Origin: Salibaculum halophilum | Lineage (GTDB): Bacteria; Pseudomonadota; Alphaproteobacteria; Rhodobacterales; Rhodobacteraceae | Assembly: GCF_002094885.1 (NCBI RefSeq) | Contig: NZ_MSIT01000011.1 | Span: 28,633 to 92,632, forward strand | Reading direction: 5' to 3' | DNA: 64,000 bases | In this document: positions 59,293 through 64,000 of the stretch, in pieces | Layout of the letters: every line of letters begins with the position of its first letter | How positions within the stretch are numbered: position 1 is the first letter of the stretch | Made by a program: the position numbers and the translations under genes | Notes under the pieces: generated by a model | The model's input: only the letters and a program-made list of their open reading frames with translations | What the model was told of the DNA's origin: nothing | Database searches by the model: none

Positions 59293-61113
59293 TTATCCTA
59301 TCGCGCCCTTGCCCGACCCTGCCGCAGATTGCATCGTCTTGACCACCACGAAGGCGTCGCGCAGGTGGCTGCGCTCGAAATCCGACAGGTCGGACGGGTC
59401 GAGAAAGTTGTCCGGGGCCTTGCCCGCCTTGATCTGGGCGGCTTGGTGGTCCAGCCGCATCGTGGCGATCAGGTCGTAGGCATCCAGCAGGTCCGCGCCG
59501 CCTGATTTCGACAGCACGCCGGCCGCGATCGCGGCCTCGAGCCGGGCGCGGGTGTTCACCGGGCGCAACCGGCCCTGCAGGGTCTGCACCCGGCCGAGGT
59601 CGACCACGGGGACGACGCCGTTCATCTTGAGGTCGAGCCGGTTGCGGTGCTCGCCTGACCGGATTGTCGCCAGCCCGCGCAGCAGGCCCAGCGGCGGCTG
59701 GTGCTTGAGCGAGTTCGCGATCATGTGCGCGGTGAAGATCGAGTTTTTCGCCGCCGCCGCCAGCGTCTCGGCCTGCAGGCCCGCAAAGAGGCTGGCATCA
59801 CCGCCGATGGGGCGCAGGTCGAACATGACCGAGGCCAGCATCTGCGCCTCGTGGTCGGGCTTGGCGATCCAGCCGGCGAAGTAGTCGCGCCAGACCCGCA
59901 GCGGCTGGCACCAGCGCGGGTTTGTGGCCATCATGTCGCCGGGGCAATGGTAGTATCCGCACCGGTCCAGCCCGTCGCTGACGAACCGCGCGAGGGCGGC
60001 GAAATAGGGCATGTCGGCCTCGGTCACGTCGTCGGACAGGATCAGGCAGTTGTCCTGGTCGGAGACGCCTGTCTGCTCCTGCCGGCCTTGGCTGCCGCAG
60101 GCCAGCCAGAGGTAGGGCACGGGAGCCGGACCCAGCCGGGCCTCGGCCAGTGTCAGCAGGCGGCGCGTGGCGGTATCGGCGATGTCGGTGATCAGGCGGG
60201 TGACGACCTCGTGGCGGTTACCGGTCTCGACCAGTTGCAGCAGTAGCGCGGGGATCTGTGCCGTGGCGCGGGCCATCTCGTCGGCACTGGCGGCGCGGGC
60301 CACGCTGCCCACGAGATCGGCCGAGGACATGGCCTGCGCGCGGGTCAGGTCGGTCTGGGTGACGATGCCGTGCAACCTGTCGCCCGCCACGATGGGCACA
60401 TGGCCGATGCCGCGCTCGACCATCAGGTGCAGAACGTCCGAAACCAGCGCATCGGGGGCGAGGGTCAGCGGCGCCGCGGTCATGATGCCTGCGACCGGGG
60501 CCTCGGGGGCGTGCCCGCCGACGATGACCCGGCCGGTCATGTCGCGCAGGGTGACGATGCCGCGAAAGGCATCGCCGTCGCAGATGCAGACCGACGAAAT
60601 CCGGCGGTCATGCATCTGCCGGGCCGCATCGCGGATCGGCGTATCCGGGGCGCAGGCCACCGGGTCGCGGGTCATCAGCCGTTCGACCGGCAGGGTCGCC
60701 ACGCCCTTGTCGCGGCCCCGCTCCGGGCGGCGCCGGTCGAAGAAGCGCGCGACGGCGGCATGGGTGTCGATCAGTTCGAAAAAGGTGTCGGCGTCAATCG
60801 CGATCAGCCGCGCCGGGGCCTGGACCGTCGCGGTGCGGCTGGCCGCATCGCCGCGCAGCAGGGCGCGTTCGCCGAAGGAATTGCGGGTGCCCAGAATGGA
60901 AAGCTGAACGCCGGTGCCGTCGGTGATCTCGACCTCGCCCTCGGCGACCACGTAGAGGTGGCGCACCGTGTCACCGACCTCGAAGACCGTGTCGCCAACG
61001 GCGACATCCAGCGTCCGGGCCTGCCCGGCCAGGTCGGCCAGCGCCGCATCTGGCAGGCTGTCATAGGGATGCACCGAGGCGAGAAACTGCGTCAGGTCGG
61101 GGGGCAGCGGCAT
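59293..61113 (-). CDS. Cyclic-nucleotide-binding/CBS/DUF294 nucleotidyltransferase-like protein
   Basis: A 606-residue cytoplasmic protein with domains in order. A cNMP-binding domain is at about residues 15-125 (VEITDGTGVQLSILG, then FGERALLRGDAASRTATV). Two CBS motifs follow at about 145-265 (VERLMTRDP and VAGIMTAAPLTL). A DUF294 nucleotidyltransferase-like domain has CGSQGRQEQTGVSDQDN, with a C-terminal helical substrate-binding part. The combination suggests sensing of adenylate nucleotides and transfer of a nucleotidyl or uridylyl group, like GlnD, but the target is unknown. It lies downstream of actP across a strong stem-loop. Confidence 0.9.
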   Translation of the reverse strand: MPLPPDLTQFLASVHPYDSLPDAALADLAGQARTLDVAVGDTVFEVGDTVRHLYVVAEGEVEITDGTGVQLSILGTRNSFGERALLRGDAASRTATVQAPARLIAIDADTFFELIDTHAAVARFFDRRRPERGRDKGVATLPVERLMTRDPVACAPDTPIRDAARQMHDRRISSVCICDGDAFRGIVTLRDMTGRVIVGGHAPEAPVAGIMTAAPLTLAPDALVSDVLHLMVERGIGHVPIVAGDRLHGIVTQTDLTRAQAMSSADLVGSVARAASADEMARATAQIPALLLQLVETGNRHEVVTRLITDIADTATRRLLTLAEARLGPAPVPYLWLACGSQGRQEQTGVSDQDNCLILSDDVTEADMPYFAALARFVSDGLDRCGYYHCPGDMMATNPRWCQPLRVWRDYFAGWIAKPDHEAQMLASVMFDLRPIGGDASLFAGLQAETLAAAAKNSIFTAHMIANSLKHQPPLGLLRGLATIRSGEHRNRLDLKMNGVVPVVDLGRVQTLQGRLRPVNTRARLEAAIAAGVLSKSGGADLLDAYDLIATMRLDHQAAQIKAGKAPDNFLDPSDLSDFERSHLRDAFVVVKTMQSAAGSGKGAIG

Positions 61114-61136
61114 GGGGCTGGGCCTTGCAAGAGGAT

Positions 61137-61164
61137 GTCCTGCCCGCAACAGCGCGGGCAGGAC
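61137..61164 (-). promoter_or_regulatory. Strong intercistronic stem-loop between actP and the DUF294 gene
   Basis: A perfect 11-bp stem (GTCCTGCCCGC with GCGGGCAGGAC) with a six-base loop, lying in the 75-base gap just after the actP stop. There is no U-tract on the minus strand. It may protect the actP message 3' end or attenuate read-through into the downstream genes. Confidence 0.5.
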
Positions 61165-61188
61165 GGGTTTTGCGGCAGGGCGGCCGGG

Positions 61189-62976
61189 CTAGTGCCCGTC
61201 GGTGGCCGTCCCGGCCCCGCGCGGGATGCGGACGCTCTGGACGAGGTCCTTGATCTCCTGCGGGGGTTCCTTGGTCATGCTGCTGACCACATAGGCCACC
61301 GCGAAGTTGACCATGGCCCCGACCGCCCCGAAGGAGGTGGACTTGACCGGCCCCAGCAGCGGGTCCGCATCGGTGAACATGTTGGTGTCGGGGATGAAGA
61401 ACCAGCCCTTGTGCAGGAAGATGTAGACCAGCGTCACCACGAGGCCCGACAGCATCCCGGCGACCGCCCCGGTGTTGTTGATGCGGCCGAAAAAGATCCC
61501 CATCATCAGCGCCGGAAAGATCGAGGCCGCCGCAAGTCCGAAGGCCAGCGCCACCGTCTGTGCCGCGAAGCCCGGCGGATTGAGCCCCAGCAGGACCGCC
61601 ACCACGATCGCCGCCGCCATCGAGATGCGCGCCGCCAAAAGCTCGTTCTTCTCCGACATGTTCGGCGTCAGCTGCCCCTTGAGCAGGTCGTGGCTGACGG
61701 CCGAGGAGATGGCCAGCAGCAGCCCCGCCGCGGTGGACAGCGCCGCCGCCAGACCGCCCGCGGCGACCAGGCCGATGACCCAGCCGGGCAGGTTGGCGAT
61801 CTCGGGGTTTGCCAGCACCAGGATGTCACGGTTGAAGTTGGTCAGCTCGTTGCCCTGCCAACCGTTGGCCTCGGCCTTTTCCTGCAGATCGTCGTTGGCG
61901 TCGTTGTAGTACTGGATGCGCCCGTCGCCGTTCTTGTCTTCCCAGCCCAACAGGCCGGTCTTTTCCCAGGTCGCCATCCAGGCATACTCGGGATCGGTCT
62001 CGATTGCCTCGACGCTGACCGCCTGCGCATCCGTGCCATTGGGCCACATCAACTCGGAGATGTTCAGCCGGGCCATCGCCCCCACGGCCGGGGCCGTCAG
62101 GTAAAGCAGCGCTATGAACACCAGCGTCCAGCCCGCCGACCAGCGCGCGTCGGACACCCGCGGCACCGTGAAGAACCGCATGATAACGTGGGGCAGTCCC
62201 GCGGTGCCGATCATCAGCGACAGGGTGAAAAGCACCATGTTGATGGTCGAGCCATGCGCGGCGGTGTATTCGCGAAAGCCGAGGTCGGTGACGATCTGGT
62301 CCAGCTTGGCCAGAAGCGGCTCGCCCGAGGCGGTATGCTCGCCGAACAGACCCAGCGCCGGGATCGGGTTGCCCGTCAGCTGCAGCGAGATGAAGATCGC
62401 CGGGATCGTGTAGGCCATGATCAGCACGCAGTACTGCGCCACCTGCGTGTAGGTCACGCCCTTCATGCCGCCGAAGACGGCATAGGCGAAGACCACGCAG
62501 GCCCCGATCATCAGGCCCCAGAAGGCGTCGATCTCGAGGAAGCGGCCGAAGGCCACGCCGACCCCCTGCATCTGCCCGATCACATAGGTGATCGAGGCCA
62601 CCAGCAGGCAGACGACGGCCACCATTCGCGCGGTCTTCGAGTAGAACCGGTCGCCGATGAACTCGGACACCGTGAACTTGCCGAACTTGCGCAGGTAGGG
62701 CGCCAGCAGCAGCGCAAGGAGCACGTAGCCGCCCGTCCAGCCCATCAGGAAGGAACTGTTGTCATAGCCGGTGAAGGCGATCAGGCCCGCCATCGAGATG
62801 AAGCTGGCCGCCGACATCCAGTCGGCCGCCGTGGCCATCCCATTGGTGACCGGGTGCACGCCGCGCCCGGCGGCGTAGAATTCCGACGTGGACCCGGCCC
62901 GGGCCCAGACGGCGATGCCGATGTAGAGCGTGAAACTCGCGCCCACGAACAGCAGGTTCAGTACGAATTGGTCCAT
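61189..62976 (-). CDS. actP: Cation/acetate symporter (sodium:solute symporter family)
   Basis: A 595-residue SSS-family transporter with 13 or so transmembrane segments. GRGVHPVTNGMATAADWMSAASFISMAGL near the N-terminus and the STAAGLLLAISSAVSHDLL segment are typical of ActP/acetate permeases. A hydrophilic insertion of about 70 residues (around 290-360) contains a DKNGDGRI sequence resembling a calcium-binding EF-hand loop. The start at 62976 has GAGGA upstream. The small DUF4212 subunit gene precedes it by four bases. Confidence 0.92.
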   Translation of the reverse strand: MDQFVLNLLFVGASFTLYIGIAVWARAGSTSEFYAAGRGVHPVTNGMATAADWMSAASFISMAGLIAFTGYDNSSFLMGWTGGYVLLALLLAPYLRKFGKFTVSEFIGDRFYSKTARMVAVVCLLVASITYVIGQMQGVGVAFGRFLEIDAFWGLMIGACVVFAYAVFGGMKGVTYTQVAQYCVLIMAYTIPAIFISLQLTGNPIPALGLFGEHTASGEPLLAKLDQIVTDLGFREYTAAHGSTINMVLFTLSLMIGTAGLPHVIMRFFTVPRVSDARWSAGWTLVFIALLYLTAPAVGAMARLNISELMWPNGTDAQAVSVEAIETDPEYAWMATWEKTGLLGWEDKNGDGRIQYYNDANDDLQEKAEANGWQGNELTNFNRDILVLANPEIANLPGWVIGLVAAGGLAAALSTAAGLLLAISSAVSHDLLKGQLTPNMSEKNELLAARISMAAAIVVAVLLGLNPPGFAAQTVALAFGLAAASIFPALMMGIFFGRINNTGAVAGMLSGLVVTLVYIFLHKGWFFIPDTNMFTDADPLLGPVKSTSFGAVGAMVNFAVAYVVSSMTKEPPQEIKDLVQSVRIPRGAGTATDGH

Positions 62977-62980
62977 TGGT

Positions 62981-63241
62981 TCATTCCTCTTCCACGCCGT
63001 GTTCACGGTCGAGCTTGTTCATGCGCCAGGCGTAGAAAAAGATCAGCGCCAGAAAGACGAGGATCGATCCCTGCTGGGCGAACCAGAAGCCGAGGTCGGC
63101 CCCGCCCACGGAAATTCCTGCCAGCATCGGGCGCAGAACGATCCCGAAGCCGAAAGAGACCAGCGCCCAGATGGCGAGGCTGATCAGGATGAAACGCACA
63201 TTGGCGGACCAATAGGCGTTGTTGTCGTTGTCTTGGGACAT
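62981..63241 (-). CDS. DUF4212 small membrane subunit of the acetate permease
   Basis: An 86-residue protein with two transmembrane helices (about 14-34 and 52-72) starting MSQDNDNNAYWSANVRFILI, typical of DUF4212 (YjcH-like partner) proteins that precede actP in this group. The ending WRMNKLDREHGVEEE is charged and cytoplasmic. AGGAGG lies upstream of the ATG. It is presumed to associate with the SSS transporter. Confidence 0.92.
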   Translation of the reverse strand: MSQDNDNNAYWSANVRFILISLAIWALVSFGFGIVLRPMLAGISVGGADLGFWFAQQGSILVFLALIFFYAWRMNKLDREHGVEEE

Positions 63242-63269
63242 GGAATTTTCCCCCTCCTTTTCCCGTTCA

Positions 63270-63287
63270 CCGGCCCGGACGGGCCGG
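63270..63287 (-). promoter_or_regulatory. Stem-loop between adk and the DUF4212 gene
   Basis: A 7-bp GC stem (CCGGCCC with GGGCCGG), loop GGAC, in the 59-base gap just past the adk stop. No U-tract follows. It may adjust expression of the actP genes relative to adk. Confidence 0.35.
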
Positions 63288-63300
63288 CCTGTGGCGTGGC

Positions 63301-63987
63301 TCAGGCGGTGGCCCGGGTCACGACCGCGGTCAGTTCGGTCGCGATCTCCTCGATCGCGCCCATCGCATCGACGCGTTCCAGCGCGCCGGCGGCGTCGTAA
63401 TAGGCGATCAGCGGCGCGGTCTGCGCGTGATAGGCCTGCAGGCGTTGCGCGACCGTGGCCGCGGTGTCGTCGGCACGCCGCCTCATATCCGTTGCGCCGC
63501 ATTTGTCGCAGGTCCCCGGCACGGCTGGCGGCTTGAAGCTGTCGTGATAGCCCTCGCCGCAGCTGCCACAGGTGACGCGCCCCGAGATCCGCTCGATCAT
63601 CGCGGCGTCCTCGACCTCCAGGCTTACGGCGGCGTTGACCCGCTGGCCGCTGTCCGCAAGCAGCGCGTCCAGCGCCTCGGCCTGCACGGTGGTGCGCGGG
63701 ACCCCGTCGAGGATCACGCCGGTCGCGCAGTCGGGCTCGGCCAGCCGGTCGCGCAGGATGGCGAGGACGATCTCGTCGCCCACCAGTTCGCCGGCCTCCA
63801 TCACCGCCCGCGCCCGGTTGCCGGCCTCGGTTCCGGCCGCGACGGCGGCGCGCAGCAGGTCGCCGGTGGACAGTTGCACCAGCCCGTGGCGCTCCTGCAG
63901 CATCCGCGCCTGCGTGCCCTTGCCCGCGCCCGGCGGACCCAGCAGGATCAGCACGGGCGGGGCACCTTTGGTGTCCGTTCCGTCCAT
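63301..63987 (-). CDS. adk: Adenylate kinase (zinc-LID type) in the acetate-permease block
   Basis: A 228-residue adenylate kinase interconverting ATP+AMP and 2 ADP. The P-loop is LLGPPGAGKGTQA, then STGDLLRAAV, LDGVPRT and the LID domain with four zinc-binding cysteines (VTCGSCGEGYHD and TCDKCGA). Next to an acetate permease it could recycle AMP made by acetyl-CoA synthetase (inference). It may be a second adk besides the one expected in the ribosomal protein cluster. AGAGGG precedes the ATG. The upstream gene lies outside the window. Confidence 0.93.
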   Translation of the reverse strand: MDGTDTKGAPPVLILLGPPGAGKGTQARMLQERHGLVQLSTGDLLRAAVAAGTEAGNRARAVMEAGELVGDEIVLAILRDRLAEPDCATGVILDGVPRTTVQAEALDALLADSGQRVNAAVSLEVEDAAMIERISGRVTCGSCGEGYHDSFKPPAVPGTCDKCGATDMRRRADDTAATVAQRLQAYHAQTAPLIAYYDAAGALERVDAMGAIEEIATELTAVVTRATA

Positions 63988-64000
63988 CAGCCCTCTCCCC

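Noticed and set aside
61730..62010. Hydrophilic insertion with DKNGDGRI in actP read as a separate calcium-binding protein.
   Set aside because: The frame is continuous with the transporter on both sides, and such loops occur in this SSS subgroup.
60370..63183. 937-codon plus-strand ORF across the acetate-permease block.
   Set aside because: It runs antisense through several strongly supported genes and has the repetitive His/Arg/Gln/Gly content of shadow frames in GC-rich DNA.

Overview
The window reads as chromosomal DNA of a high-GC alphaproteobacterium, most likely a member of the Rhodobacteraceae (Roseobacter/Paracoccus/Rhodobacter side). Supporting signs are the 44-residue subunit IV of an aa3-type cytochrome c oxidase, a phaA-phaB pair, ETF-ubiquinone oxidoreductase, a class III glutamate-cysteine ligase, an Fbp-type iron transporter, the pyrB-pyrC' arrangement with a dihydroorotase-like protein that lacks its metal ligands, and two extragenic palindromic repeats of a kind I recall from this group. 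No rRNA, tRNA, CRISPR array, prophage or insertion sequence was seen. The order and functions look like core chromosome, apart from the slightly lower-GC left edge.

Layout. 1-2.1 kb: a phytoene-desaturase-like oxidoreductase cut by the left edge, a coupled small membrane protein and about 500 bp without a recognisable gene. 2.1-5 kb (minus): iron(III) binding protein and fused permease. 5.1-9.6 kb (plus): ABC-2 exporter, S49 protease, small zinc-ribbon-like protein, Ca/Na antiporter and a pteridine-reductase-like SDR. 9.9-13.2 kb (plus): uvrC, pgsA, moaD, moaE. 13.2-15.2 kb (minus): ABC1/UbiB kinase and tag. 15.3-18.2 kb (plus): EAL phosphodiesterase, phaA, phaB. 18.3-25.1 kb: YdcH/DUF465, TrmN6-like methyltransferase, DUF2007, ispB (plus), ispE, TPR protein, ETF-QO. 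25.3-30.3 kb: greA, a membrane protein, mobA-GNAT (minus), azlCD, a Tat-lipoprotein candidate and COX subunit IV. 30.4-35.8 kb: MBL hydrolase, acyl-CoA dehydrogenase, Sua5, AlgH/YqgE, DsbD-alpha-like protein. 35.8-40.6 kb (minus): RND efflux pair. 40.7-42.1 kb (minus): moaB and a family-4-like uracil-DNA glycosylase. 42.2-47.5 kb (plus): pyrB, three small membrane or PH-like genes, pyrC', plsY, a secreted protein and DUF805. 47.6-50.3 kb (minus): gshA, unknown, rsmE. 50.3-57.2 kb: ubiA, BON/OmpA protein, coiled-coil protein, zinc-finger protein (minus), ftsE-ftsX-plsC. 57.4-64 kb (minus): a run of six genes built round an acetate permease (adk, DUF4212, actP, CBS/DUF294 protein, membrane protein, membrane-tethered DnaQ-like exonuclease).

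How genes fit together. Several sets are coupled by ATGA, TGATG or longer overlaps: ABC-2 ATPase/permease, antiporter/SDR, mobA/GNAT, azlC/azlD, TPR/ispE, UDG/moaB, pyrB through pyrC', plsY/secreted protein, rsmE/unknown, and ftsE/ftsX/plsC. Isoprenoid and quinone functions recur (ispB, ispE, ubiA, UbiB kinase, ETF-QO), as do molybdenum-cofactor functions at three separate places (moaDE, mobA, moaB). Most convergent gene ends are closed by GC-rich hairpins or palindromic repeats. The two places I consider most worth following are the three uncharacterised membrane/PH-like genes inside the pyrB-pyrC'-plsY operon, and the acetate-permease block that carries an adenylate kinase, a cyclic-nucleotide/CBS/nucleotidyltransferase protein and an exonuclease fused to a membrane sensor. 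All functional calls come from reading translated sequence and remembered family motifs; no database search was run.
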